A stretch of DNA of 64,000 bases from Tigriopus japonicus (taxonomy: Eukaryota > Arthropoda > Copepoda > Harpacticoida > Harpacticidae): contig CM021316.1 of NCBI GenBank assembly GCA_010645155.1, forward strand, positions 370,936 to 434,935, given 5' to 3'. The notes under the pieces are model-generated. The model was not told the origin of the DNA. It worked only from the letters and a program-made list of their open reading frames with translations, and made no database searches. A program made the translations under genes and the position numbers. Every line of letters begins with the position of its first letter. Position 1 is the stretch's first letter. Shown one piece after another: positions 44,282-55,200 of the stretch.

Positions 44282-44419
44282 ATTTTTTGAATTTTATTAT
44301 CAGGCCTGGCGTTTATATTGTTGCTAAAAGAGACAAGGTTTGGGTCCAATGAAATCATGTTTAGTGCAATTGCCAGGGATTTCGAAATAATGGGGTCAAT
44401 CTGCCTCTCTAGACGGGAG

Positions 44420-44770
44420 TCATCGATGATTAACCATTCCGCTTGCACCATCCTTCCCCGCCATGATGTATGTTCCAGTGACTATGACGCCAAGTGGACG
44501 GATTGGCGTGCTTCCAAATGGTCGAATATAGACGTCTTTTCGTTGTTTGCTCTTCTGATCGTGATTTGAGATAGCCCAAAGAGGGCACACGTTTGCTTGG
44601 GCCCCGGTATCGACAATGGCCGTAAAAGTCGACTCGCCCACCTTCAAGGGTGCGGCTATTGAGCACCGATCTGACCGTTGTGGCCTGATCTCGAAAACAT
44701 CATAGAAAGCTACCTCTTCCATAGGACCCGCAGTCTCCTGCAAGCCTGGGTCTGGTCTAGATCTGGCCAC
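44420..44770 (-). pseudogene. Gypsy aspartic protease
   Basis: Contains FTAIVDTGAQANVCPL with the D-T-G-A active site. Follows the gag knuckle in the same frame; stops at 44420-44422 before RT. Confidence 0.75.
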
Positions 44771-44789
44771 TTGCTGAACCCTTTCCTCT

Positions 44790-45690
44790 TGTCGGCCCGT
44801 TGAGCGGCATACGATTGCAAAGTGGCCTTATCTTCCGCAATTGTTGCAGGGAGCTCTTGAAGCTGGGCAACAGGAACGTTCATGGGTTGGACTTCTTCCT
44901 CACCAACCACACAAGCTATTCGATGGTGGCTCCCTTCTTGATGGGCGACCAGCCTCTCGATTTCGTCTAGACGCTCTTGAGTATGGTTCCGCTATCCGAT
45001 CCACGTCCGCCTTTGTGTTCTCGGCCATCTCTCCTTCGTCCTGGTCCATCATGAAGGTCTGCAACTTGCGGCCATTGGTCGCAGCCGCCGTTGAAATCTC
45101 CACTTCTCGAGCTCGAATTGGAAGTTCCTCTCCAGCCCACTTTTTCTGCAATGCTGTAGCCCGAATAGTAACACATGATGTGCCTCTGAGGGCCAGATGG
45201 TGGGTGATATGAAGCCTGCAATGACCACAGGGAATTCCTGATTTGAAGGCGAGACTAACAATCCGATCATGGAATACGGAGAAGGACTCCCCCGGTTTTT
45301 GGACACAGTCCTAGAGAGTATTCATCATCACATACTTGGACTTGAGACTTCCGAACTGATGCCGGAGATGATCCACCATGGCCTTGTAAGACACCGAGCT
45401 GTTCTTGATATCCGGAAATTTGTTCCTCACAATTGATGTGGTTGCTGGAGCAAGCGCAATCCTCAGCAGACGCTTCCAGTGACTGTTCCCGGCTATATCA
45501 ACCGCAGCCAGGATCTCCTCATGGCCGTAAAAAGCCACACAGTACGCCTCGAATCCATCCACTCAAGACTCCAAGGCCTCCAGCCTATCAGTGTCGGCGT
45601 GGCTGAGGTGATCGAACTGTGGTGGGTTGGGCGTGCCATGAACATTTCCTCCGGGTTTCCCCACGTCTCGGTCCGGATATGGCATGATAG
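44790..45690 (-). pseudogene. Gypsy gag
   Basis: The minus-strand frame includes 45562-45311 (DGFEAYCVAFYGHEEIL, YKAMVDHLRHQFGSLKSKY) and, after one stop, ESFSVFHDRIVSLAFKSG, then a charged region. A C-x2-C-x4-H-x4-C knuckle (CNNCGR-stop-GHFAIVC, about 44790-44835) has a nonsense codon in place of its seventh residue. Structural capsid and RNA-binding protein. Confidence 0.65.
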
Positions 45691-45706
45691 CTTCGGGTTC
45701 TTTTTA

Positions 45707-45719
45707 ATCCTCGTCGCCA
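45707..45719 (-). other. Primer-binding site complementary to tRNA-Ser 3' end
   Basis: The + strand ATCCTCGTCGCCA is identical to the 3' end of an animal tRNA-Ser(GCT) with CCA, so the minus strand (TGGCGACGAGGAT) is complementary to it. One base inside the 5' LTR border. Typical of Mag-type Gypsy elements. Confidence 0.75.
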
Positions 45720-45720
45720 A

Positions 45721-45943
45721 TGAGAAATCGTGAGTTCAGATGAAGTGGGTAAGAACCTAGGATATATTATTCGTTTGCATATGTACATGTTCACTTTCTC
45801 TTGTTGGTTGTCCAGACGGTTCGATAAAACTGATTTGACAAGTTCAATTATGAGGTCCCGAGGATACGGTATTTCCCCGAGTCAGGTCTGCATGTGAGCG
45901 AGTACGGAGTTGCGTGATTCATTTTTCACTTTGCGATGTATCA
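45721..45943 (-). mobile_element. Gypsy LTR (5' LTR of the minus-strand element)
   Basis: TGAGAAATCG start on the + strand and ATGTATCA end, so TG...CA on the coding strand too. Flanks read CTTGC on the left of the element and GTTGC on the right, a possible 4-5 bp target duplication with one mismatch. Confidence 0.8.
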
Positions 45944-46426
45944 GTTGCTTTTACTGAAAATTAAATTTTGTTGTTTAGCTTTATTGAAAAATTGTCTTAG
46001 CAACAGTATTTGAGGTTTTCACATGAGTTTGAGCACAGTACAACAGATGCTGTTAAGAGTTACGTATATAGTTTTAGACCCAAAATTTTCAGGGCTCTGC
46101 AAAAAGCCAAATTATAATGCAAAAGTACTAACTTATGGCAAATTTCTGAAGCTCTACAAAAAGCTTTGTATACAAAAAATTCCAGACATGCATTTCAATA
46201 TCATATGCTTAAACTGGTGCAAGACATATTCATCATTGATTAATGCTTAAGTTGATACTTAAGACTGCATAAACCCTTAAGTTGTCAGTTCCCAGGAACC
46301 ATGGGAGATTTATGAACTATTTTAGCCATATTGTCTAATTATGGTATTAGTTTTGATCAGCTACTTTTCAGGGATATCAAAAATTATTGAAGCACATCCG
46401 AATTGGCTTTTTGGTTCATCCCTTGA

Positions 46427-46520
46427 TTTATCCCGTTTATCCCCCATTAATCCCGTTTATCCCCCCATTAATCCCGTTTATCCCCCCCATTAATCCCATT
46501 TATCCCGTTAGTTAATCCAG
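46427..46520. repeat. 20-bp tandem repeat (CCGTTTATCCCCCATTAATC), ~4 copies
   Basis: Consecutive TTTATCCC(C)nATTAATCCCG units differing mainly in C-run length (5, 6, 7), inside the right end of the hAT-like element. Confidence 0.85.
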
Positions 46521-46579
46521 TTTATGGAAAAAGGGGATAAATCAAAAAAGTTGCCCCCCTGACCAACCCTGAAAGGGAG

Positions 46580-46779
46580 TGGGATCGAGCGAGGGTGCGT
46601 TCCCATGTCCGTGTTAACTTTCCTGTGTGGTTCCCTGAAGTTAATGAAGAAATGTAATGTAATTGGGATTAATGTCATTTTATTAATATAACCTATAATA
46701 CAGAAGTTCACAAGGATTCAATGAGCAATCATTTGATGCCCAATTAATGTCTTGCAGAGAATTGAAACTGTGTTAATTG
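46580..46779. other. Spacer between hAT-like element and fold-back
   Basis: No gene recognised. Confidence 0.3.
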
Positions 46780-47605
46780 ATTGTTTTAAGTCAAATATAT
46801 GCAAACTCTTGATTCACTGACTTGCTTTATGATGATTGCCTATCTTTAGCTGAAGCAAGAAGCACTGGAATCATGGAGTGGGAGGCTAGCAATGAGAATA
46901 ATGATTTCCAGTCAGAACAATTCAATTACGTTCTTCTGCAAATGAGACCTTTCATATGTTGACGAGAATGCGTATTTCAATTTTCAGCTCAATCGCACGT
47001 TGGAGACAAAAGTTATGGTCACTCAAAGTTCAGTGCAAATCCTAGCGAGAATGAATGAACTGGCCCTTTTGTGGTAATCGTTTTACCACAAAAGGGCGAG
47101 TTCATTCATTCTACGCTCTCTTCTGTACATAAGTTTGTGAAGGCATAACTTTTCACTCCGGCATTTGATTGGGCTGAAATTTGAAATACGTGTTCTTCTC
47201 AATGCAAGCCAGGTCTCATTTGCAGAAGAACGCAAATGGTTCGTTTCTGCTGGTATAATTCTGATTGCTAGCCTCCCACTCCATGATTTCCGTGCTTCTT
47301 GGTTGAAGACAACATGATTTTTATCATTGGCATTGTTCAAGGGCATTCTTCGCCCTATGGAATGATGCAAATTTTCCTTTCTGTTTCCATTTGAAGTACT
47401 TAATAGGGATTTTTAAGATAAAAGGAGACTGTAAAGTGTTGAAAAAAGAAACAGAGAAGAAAATTTATTTTATTCTGCGAAGTGAAGAATGCCCTTGAAC
47501 AATGCCAATGACAAAAACCATGTTGCTTGCAAAAAAAGATGAACAATCATTTTCACAAAGCAAGTCAGTGGATCAGGAGTTTGATTATATTTGACTAAGG
47601 ACTCT
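46780..47605. repeat. Long fold-back inverted repeat
   Basis: Left arm about 46846-47078 and right arm about 47082-47320 are reverse complements, with a loop of only a few bases (…CCCTTTTGTGGTAA / TTACCACAAAAGGG…). Shared blocks include ATGGAGTGGGAGGCTAGCAA and GTTCTTCTGCAAATGAGACC. A second, outer pairing joins 46785-46850 to about 47520-47605 (ACTGACTTGCTTT, AGTCAAATATA). AAGGGCATTCTTC(A/G) occurs twice (about 47340 and inverted at 47490). A decayed fold-back transposon or nested inverted insertions. Confidence 0.7.
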
Positions 47606-47969
47606 TGAGCAAGGAAGTGACACAACATTTTTGGTTCCTCTAAGTTAGGCCATTGAATGCCAGTTTAGAGATCACTCAAGACTTCGATTTTCATAATTTT
47701 ATCCATTCCAACATCATAAAATACGTTCATATGAGACCATTTGGAATTCAAAAACGTTTTTGAGCTTTGATTTTTTTGTATTTTAGGCAAAACAATTTTG
47801 CACATGTTCAGTTTTGCAAGAATAAAGGATTAACAAAATATCACTTTCTTCCCAATTTTCCCATTTTTCATTACATTGAATAGAAAATATATAATTTCAG
47901 ACTTTAATTGACTGAATGTAAATTAGGGATCGTATCCAAGTAGTTCACAACTAATTTTATTAATAAATA
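47606..47969. other. AT-rich spacer
   Basis: No gene recognised. Confidence 0.3.
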
Positions 47970-48368
47970 CAGTCAGGAGCAAAAGTATTTGTAACGTGAC
48001 GAGAAAACCAGAAAATCCTTTATATCCAATTAAATACTATGCTTAGAAGTTTGTAAGAATGTAATATTTTTTTCCGATTAAGAATAATACCAGTTTCCCG
48101 CAATTGTTTTATAAAAATGTCTGAAACTAACTTTTAATTATTAAAAATAAAATTTTAGATAGTGCAAAAGTATTTGTAACGCGCAAAAAAGTTAACAAAA
48201 TAGGTTTATAAACAGATTTTTCATCAGAAAAAATTGATCGAAAGATGTAGAACATTCTGGAAAGCCGGAGAAAAGTCATTTAGTCTCCTTTTTTCCAAGA
48301 TTTTCTAGATCTTTCTTGGATCTTATAAATTTTACGGAATTGAACAATTGCTTCACAGTCAGCCAATC

Positions 48369-49876
48369 ATGACCAAGGTCAAGGACAAGGACAAGGACTT
48401 GAAGTTGAAGATAGTAAGTCTTCATCATGGAGGCAAGGGGATCCTATGAAATCAGAGCGGATCAAAAGAGAGTGCGTACAAAATAGAGCGAATCAAAATA
48501 GTGCCGGTTCAAAATAGAGCCTCTTCATAAGAGAGTGAATCAAATTAGAGCCAGGCCAAAAGAGAGTGGATTGAATTAGAGCGAAAATAGCATTCGTTCA
48601 ATTCCTCAATTTTAACTTGAGAAAAAAATTATAAATGACAAATCTACTAAATTAGTTAGCAATGTTGAAGGAGTTCAAAATGACCCAAAAGAATAAGGAA
48701 AAGCATTTTTACCAAGGCTCCTTCAACTTTTTGAAGCTTTTGAAGCCCATGGGCATGAAGGGGCTATTGGCATTGATGAGATAATTGAGACAGTTAGCAC
48801 TATTCTTTTTATGGAAAATGACCTTCATAAAGAAATTTTTCAAGGCTATGGAACAATTTCTCCCCAAAAAGAGCCTTTCAAATACTTAAAAGCAGCCTTG
48901 TTCGCTCTAACCTCAGGAAATTTGAAGGAAATTTTATATATTCACACTATTATGAGTGACTCTAAACTGTCACGGTCTCTTATGATTTGGCTCTATTTTG
49001 ATTTGGCTCTATTTTGAAGTGGCGCTATTTTGATTGGCTCTATTTTGTACCCACTCTCTTTTGATCTGCGCTATTATCATAGAGTCCCGGAGGCAAGGGC
49101 TACAGAGCCATTTCGAAGCTTCTGGACATCCCGATTTCAACGATTCAGTACGTCGTGAAGAAGGCACAAAAGAACGGAACGGTTGAGAACCTCCCAAGAT
49201 CCGGTCGTCCAAGGAAACTGTCAGCCAGACTTGAGAGGAAGATTGTCAGAGAGGTCACAAATAATCCTCGAACAACGGTCAAGGACATCCGGAACAGTCT
49301 CAGTGAAAATGGATTGTCCATCTCGAGGTTTACTGTTGCTCGCTCACTTCACAAAGCAGGATTGAAGTCTTGTCGCCCACGGAAGACTCCCTTGCTCAAG
49401 GATAGACACTTGAAGGCTCGCTTGGAATTTGCCAAGAAGTACCTTGACAAGACCAGTGACTTTTGGTCTAGGATTCTTTGGTCAGATGAGACAAAGGTTG
49501 AGCTTTTTGGTCACAACGATGTTCGTTGCGGCCAAGTTCAGCGCGGAAACTTCGGCTTGGTCGACAGTTCGTCTTCCAGCACGACAACGACCCAAAGCAC
49601 AACAGCATTTTGGTCAAGAAATGGTTGAAGGACAATCGGATTAAGGTCTTGGACTGGCCCTCCATGAATCCGGACCTTAATCCAATTGAAAACCTTTGGC
49701 GAGAATTAAAAGTACGTATCCGTGCAAGACGTCCAAAGACAATTGACGAACTGGAGCAAATCTGTTATGAAGAATGGGCTAACATTCCTTCAGATGTATG
49801 TAAAAATCTTGTAAATGATTATAAAAAACGTCTCTTAAGTGTAATTCAGCAAAAAGGGCATTCAATAAACTATTGA
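48369..49876 (+). pseudogene. Tc1/mariner transposase, broken three ways
   Basis: ATG 48369 starts MTKVKDKDKDLKLKIVSLHH; the MULE derivative (48438-49088) interrupts after about 23 codons. The frame resumes with GYRAISKLLDIPISTIQYVV (first HTH), a GRPRK hook, RTTVKDIRNSL (second HTH) and WSDETKVELFG (first catalytic Asp). After GHNDVR about 50 residues are missing and the frame shifts. The rest (49526-49876) has FVFQHDNDPKH (second Asp) and NPDLNPIENLW (third catalytic residue, Glu, DD34E spacing). All three catalytic acids survive, but insertion, deletion and frameshift make it dead. Confidence 0.85.
48438..49088 (+). mobile_element. 651-bp internally deleted MULE derivative (copy 3)
   Basis: Ends GGGATCCTATGAAATCAGAG and TCATAGAGTCCC with MULE-type TIRs of ~145 bp. 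Perfect 9-bp target duplication GGAGGCAAG (48429-48437 and 49089-49097) inside the Tc1 transposase gene. It keeps the transposase N-terminus (MTQKNKEKHFYQG) fused by deletion to the C-terminus (EPFKYLKAALFALTSG). It depends on a full MULE such as 12670-14440. Confidence 0.9.
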
Positions 49877-50092
49877 CAAAATGTTACGAATACTTTTGCT
49901 CTTGGTCTAAAACATGTTCTGAGCAGTTTTTTAACCAAAATCTTGTAAATTTTTAAAAAGAAAAGTATCATAGCTTTTAAATGATAAAAGAATAACTAAG
50001 GAGCAAAATGGTTCTTAAATGTATTTTTCAAAAATCGAGTATCATTTAAAAATCAATAAAATTTTCGGGGTTACGAATACTTTTGCTCCTGA

Positions 50093-50226
50093 ATGATTAA
50101 TTTAAACTGATTACTAATCACGGACATGATCCTGTTCATGGAGAATGACTTTTTTATAGTCCTTCCTCTCCAACAGGGCATCCAATAGGTTGGACTTCTT
50201 TGCAAGATTCCTCGGCAGATTTCTGT
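50093..50226. repeat. 134-bp direct repeat, copy 1
   Basis: TGATTAATTTAAACTGATTA through GCAGATTTCTG, repeated almost exactly at 50946-51078 (differences such as GGTTGGAC/GGTTCGAC). Begins at the Tc1 right end. Confidence 0.85.
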
Positions 50227-50945
50227 ACATAACCAAATTTATGTTCCTTATTCAGAGTCATAAATGACATTAGATAAGACTACACGTTTTGAAAATTGTA
50301 CTATAATGCATAATATGACAACTTTCTTGTCTTTTCTAAAATGGTCTGAAGATTTGCAGAACTTGGAATTGGCATGGAGAAAAAGGTGCTTTCAAGATAA
50401 CATTCATTTCTTAGTAGTGGCCGATCATGTCGCCACTCTCGTGTGAATGTCTATGAAACTTCAACAAAATTCCGTCGGATGCATTATTTATGTTCTTTGG
50501 TTGCACTCATTACTACCAATTACCATGATTCTGCTCAGAGTTGTTCCTCGATTTCATTTTATTTTTCCAACGATTGACAAATACCGATTATAAGTTTTAC
50601 GCCAAAGACAAGATCTTCTCTCGTATGTTCGTTGCTCCTAGTAACATTGATGGAACCATTTCATGAGTGTTTTTTAGCTTCTATAGTTTGATGAGAACCT
50701 CAGAACAGAACCTAACATTAGGTTAATCCATATATGAACAAAACCTAGCTTGTGGCTTCAAGAACGAGTTTAAAAAAGTTGGTCTTGATTCGCATGTTTG
50801 GTCACAGTATTTGTCCGCGGCAACATTTACCTCACAAACTCAACGCATTCTGCCCTGTTGCCAAGTCTGCTAGATTAAGGCTTGCACACTATTTAGTGAT
50901 TAATAAACGATCTATGGCCATCCTCGGCAGAGCATTCCGTAATCA
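50227..50945. other. Segment between the two direct repeats
   Basis: Holds the inverted copy (50735-50930) of the dispersed repeat seen at 20868-21060. No gene. Confidence 0.5.
50735..50930 (-). repeat. Dispersed repeat, copy 2
   Basis: Reverse complement of 20868-21060 with moderate divergence. Confidence 0.7.
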
Positions 50946-51078
50946 CTGATTAATTTAAACTGATTACTAATCACGGACATGATCCTGTTCATGGAGAATG
51001 ACTTTTTTATAGTCCTTCCTCTCCAACAGGGCATCCAATAGGTTCGACTTCTTTGCAAGATTCCTCAGCAGATTTCTG
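50946..51078. repeat. 134-bp direct repeat, copy 2
   Basis: See copy 1. Starts exactly where the dispersed repeat ends. Confidence 0.85.
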
Positions 51079-51982
51079 GATTTGGCTTTATAATCTCCTT
51101 TGGCTTCTAGTGCAATGGAAAAAGATACTCATTTCATCACCCAATAAAAGTGTACCCTTCAAATTGTGCTAATGGTGGATTTACAGACCCAAGAAGACGG
51201 GGCTACCTATTTTTTTGTAAGCATTCTTTTCTAAAATACATCCATTACAAAATATTGTAATGAAATGTTATGCAAATAATACTCTGAAAAGTATTGATGG
51301 GTTTTGAGCTGGGAGTGCTGCCATTGTTAACTCGAAGTTTACTACTGTTCAAAAGTGCAGGTTGCATTGAATATTTAAAAAAGACCTAAACAAGGACCAA
51401 TATGGCAACACTCATAACTAAACTAAATCGAGTTCCAGTTCCATTGACAGTGTTGCCATATTTTTTGGCAGATTCGGTCCATTGCCTGTTCAGAAGTTTA
51501 GCTGTGGTCAGCTTTTTGCTTCTGAAACCAAAGTGGCAAAACTCTGCCAAAAATCCAACTCGAAACGCATCAGTATTGAAAAGTACACTTATTTCCAATG
51601 AGTTTCTATTTCATATTGTGGTCAAGGCCTGAAGTGTAGCCTTAGACCGGTTGCAATTCTAAACCCATCTGATTGCCTGTCAAGAGTATTAATCTTTTTG
51701 GATTCTGATCTTATGCTAGTCCCATTTGAGCTCCTCTTCGGTTATTTTTTTCAGTCAAGAACATTGTGTAATATCGTATTTTTAACGTAGCATTTTCAAG
51801 TTAACCTAACATGAAAAAATATGGATTGGGAAAGTCATAGAAAGTGACTTTTTATCAATTGTCAAGGAATGACGATGAACAATTTTCAGAAATAAAGATT
51901 GATGCTACATCCAAAAGATGGTTTTTATTGCATCATTAATTTGATTTCACCTTCCTCAAAGATGCTACATACTTGACGGTTC
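51079..51982. other. Upstream region of gene IV; no gene
   Basis: AT-rich. GATGCTACAT occurs at 51901 and 51961 as part of a short duplication. ORFs on both strands near 51386-51632 have no recognisable features. Confidence 0.4.
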
Positions 51983-52166
51983 TTTAAACATGTTAAACAA
52001 ATCAAACATGAAAGGAAACTGTAATTTTGGTGTTACTTTGTTGGCTCTATGGAATTTAGGTCCAAGGTATTTACTTTGTCCCAAAATGTCACAAAAGATG
52101 TCTTTCTTTAGTAGAACAAAAAACGCTTACCACTTTTTCTCCAATTTTAAAGGTTAATCTTCAAAA

Positions 52167-52175
52167 GATTATAAA
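52167..52175 (+). promoter_or_regulatory. Candidate TATA box of gene IV
   Basis: TATAAA at 52170-52175 within GATTATAAACATCC, about 95 bp before the ATG, in the segment conserved between gene IV and copy III. In copy III the same octamer is the target of the 889-bp hAT-like element. Confidence 0.5.
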
Positions 52176-52268
52176 CATCCTACACTTGTGAACAATTATG
52201 TTTTAGAAATAATAAAGATGGATACAGCCAGTCTTAATCTGGCGTGAAGACATTCATAAAAAGAAAAG

Positions 52269-55200
52269 ATGAACAACGTTATTTCGGTACTCTTGTTGTT
52301 GTGGTTCCATAACACTCGAGCTCAAACGGGTCTTCAGTGTTTTGTGCCCGGAGAATGTCTTGATTCTCAAATTTTGGCAGCCACACCCACCAATAACTCG
52401 AGGGATTGTTGGAGACATTGCCAAAATGTGACGGGTTGCACTTGGTTCACGTTCTACAAGGATTCTAAGATTTGTACTCCCTTGTCCGGTTGCTTGCGAT
52501 TATCCAATGAGAAATGCCAAGACAACTGCATCAGTGGAGAGGAAGAATGTCCCGAGGTCCAATGTGGAGTCCATGGAAGATGTTATGGAGCCCTGGAGGG
52601 CATCAGGAAGGTGGGCAGTGCCAAAGAATGTGGAACCATATGTGAGAGACACCAAGAATGCTTTTGGAACACTTATGATCCGGATCATGAATCTTGCCTG
52701 ATGACCAACGACTGTCCTCTTTTGGACCGATCCTGCGCCAATTGCTCAAGCTCAGAGCGAAATTGTTTGGTCGAAAGTAAAAATAACTGAGACATTTACG
52801 TATTCAAACTCTTCATCCAATTTCATCCTTTCATTTTTTCTAGATAGCCCTGAATTCGTCCCCGCAAATAAAAAGAGCGTGAACCTTATTGGAACAAGCA
52901 TGAAGTTATCGTTCTATTCGTTGAACATGGAGACGAAAACAGCAAGCCAATGTCAATTATCTCTCGATGGTTTAGTTCAACCCATAGTGCAGGTAAATTG
53001 TAAATGTGAAAATGAAGGCTGTCAAGTAGTACCTTTTTAAGTAGGAGCTTGTTTTTCTAACCCTGTGCAAAAAATGGATCTCGTGGTTTTCGGCTTTATC
53101 AAGGAATGATAGCGAATGACTAGATGATAAAACTCTCGCAGATAAAGACGTGGAGTGCATGCATTAGTACTGAGTGACTTCGATATGTATCGGTTCGTTT
53201 ACCTTTTATGCGTAGCTTACATCTGTAAACGATTTGTTTGGCGCTTGTTTTTCATTTCATTGTGTAGCCACTTATTCAAACTTAAAAAGTGTTGTACTTT
53301 CAAAACACCAAAATGGTTTTCTTTGTTGATCCAACTGCAAAAGTGATTCCAAATAATGCGATCAGTGCCACTTGAGGTCGCTTTTTGCGACGGTATTTTG
53401 ATCGAGGCACCAGCTGATATACGTGACTAGAAATACTAGAAGGCAGAGATTGGCATTCAAATCTATGATTGCCCGACCCAGCACGGACTGTCTGTGACGT
53501 CATTCATCATGCGGGAAGCCGAAGCTCATGATTAAAGGAACCTTTTCTTCTAAGAAACACATCTAAACTATTTCGCTCATTTGATAGGGCAGTTTGGTTA
53601 TTGAAAGTCCTCAAGTCTGCTGGAAATGTGTCTAAGGTATTTACCCGATATGAAAAAAGTGAATTTCAATTAGTGTGGAGTATTAACAAGGGCCAATTTA
53701 TGTCACACAATCGGGTGATTGACAACAAAATCTTAGTGATGTGGAATCTGGGCTTGTGCAAGTTTTTTTTACGGGAGGTTGCAAGGTAGGGTTACCGCTT
53801 GGAGAATGGGTGCTTTGCTCTTGTCTATGAGCAAACACGAATGTAAGTTTGAGTTGCAACCCTGCTCAGAAGTCACTAAAGTCAGGGATGCCTTGCCCTT
53901 TTGGTGATCCTAAAAGAAAAAAACGGGTTTATGAAGACTGGTAGACAGAGGGGAATATGATTTCACATCGGTAAATTGGCAACCCCCGCACCAAGTCAGA
54001 TCAGTACAAAATCAACAAAGAAGAAGTACTCTGGTTTGTTATTGAACTTCGTTAGAATTAGCTGAATGTTCAACTGAATGCTATTGACCAATCACCAGCA
54101 TGAATTATCGGCACCGTGTGTTAGCCTACGAGTGCCAGTCTGTGATATAGGGTCCCTATACGTGACTAAATGTTATCAAGTAAAACAGTAAGAGCATGAG
54201 AAGGCATATCGCATTTCCCTGAGTGTACGTATGTAATGTAAAACTTTGGTGGAAAAATACTTTTCCTGGATGAATACCAACGTGAATCTTTTTAGTGTTA
54301 AATGCATGAATCCTTAGTAAAAGTAGTACCTTTTCTATCATTTGTAACTTCATTTTGGAAGAAGACTTCCATAGCTTTTGATTCTTGAACGGCTTTCTTA
54401 CATTTTCAGTACACTACGTTCGACAATCAATTGCATGCTTGCGCTGACGGAAAAGCAGACGGTGAAATTGCAATTGTTTGCTCCAGGTTTGATCGGGACA
54501 AGAAGATTTGGACCCTTGTAGACAACGTGAAGATAGCTGCAGGCCAATTTCTATACTTCTTGAGTCTTCCTAGTGGTCGAATTCTGATCATGAGCAAGTC
54601 GCAATTCGTTTATGTGTACGATGGGCACGAAATTATTAAGGCTTCGTCACGGTTTCCTTTCTCTGCTTCTGTTTTTCAAACGCCATTTTGTCGCACTGCC
54701 GTTTCTGAGGATGAGATATTGATCGGATTTGCACCAGTGAAGCTGCAAAATAGCAAATTGGGTGTGGTAGATAAACTATACTCCTTCAGAGTGAACAATA
54801 CGGTGAGTACCAAAAATGATCTTTGCGTTCTTGGCAACCATGCCGTAATAGTAATCCTGTTAAATAATGTAAAATGATTTCACATTACATTGTGACATCA
54901 TTTGTTATACACGGTGCTTAATTGAGATGGAGAAGTCATTCTTGATTTCCAAAGACTTTTTTTCCAATCTAATGATCACCTTTCATATTTTTTGGAAGTC
55001 CTTGATATCATTCCCTTGGACAGGACGGGTTTTGCACACATTTTAATCGAATTATACAGAATTACACTTATATTAAATTTATTCTTTAAACTCAACTAGA
55101 ACTTATTTCTTTTGAAGTGCTCTGAGGTACGAGACACGTCACAAATTTGTCAATTTTGGGTGCAAAATTTACATGCTGAATTTTTGGAATACTTTTTGGA

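Larger units (their letters stand above)
40635..45943 (-). mobile_element. Full-length but dead Ty3/Gypsy LTR retrotransposon (Mag-like PBS)
   Basis: LTR, PBS, gag, protease, RT, RNase H, integrase, polypurine tract, LTR, all on the minus strand. Gag to RNase H lies in a single frame broken by isolated nonsense codons (for example at 45311, 44900, the zinc knuckle, 44420, 43916, 43547, 43133). Integrase is more decayed. A 529-bp MITE interrupts the RNase H (42536-43064). It sits inside a hAT-like element. Confidence 0.85.
40207..46571. mobile_element. hAT-like non-autonomous element (outer shell of a three-level nest)
   Basis: Ends CAGGGTTGGTCGGGGG at the left and, reverse-complemented, CAGGGTTGGTCAGGGG at the right, with a perfect 8-bp target duplication AAAGGGAG (40199-40206 and 46572-46579). 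Without the Gypsy inside (40635-45943) it is about 1.06 kb. It has no transposase frame. The right part carries a 20-bp tandem repeat (46427-46520). Confidence 0.8.
47970..50093 (+). mobile_element. Tc1/mariner transposon with IR/DR ends, split by a MULE derivative
   Basis: The outer left repeat CAGGAGCAAAAGTATTTGTA (from about 47973) and outer right repeat (TTACGAATACTTTTGCTCCTG, ending about 50091) are inverted. A second, inner pair (48161-48180 and 49883-49903) repeats the same GCAAAAGTATTxGTAAC core about 190 bp in. This is the double-site arrangement of IR/DR-type Tc1 elements. A TA precedes the left end; the right TA is blurred (CTGAATGATTA). Confidence 0.85.

Noticed and set aside
51386..51632. 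Overlapping ORFs on both strands upstream of gene IV
   Set aside because: No motif, no homology to the gene family, no splice context; probably chance.
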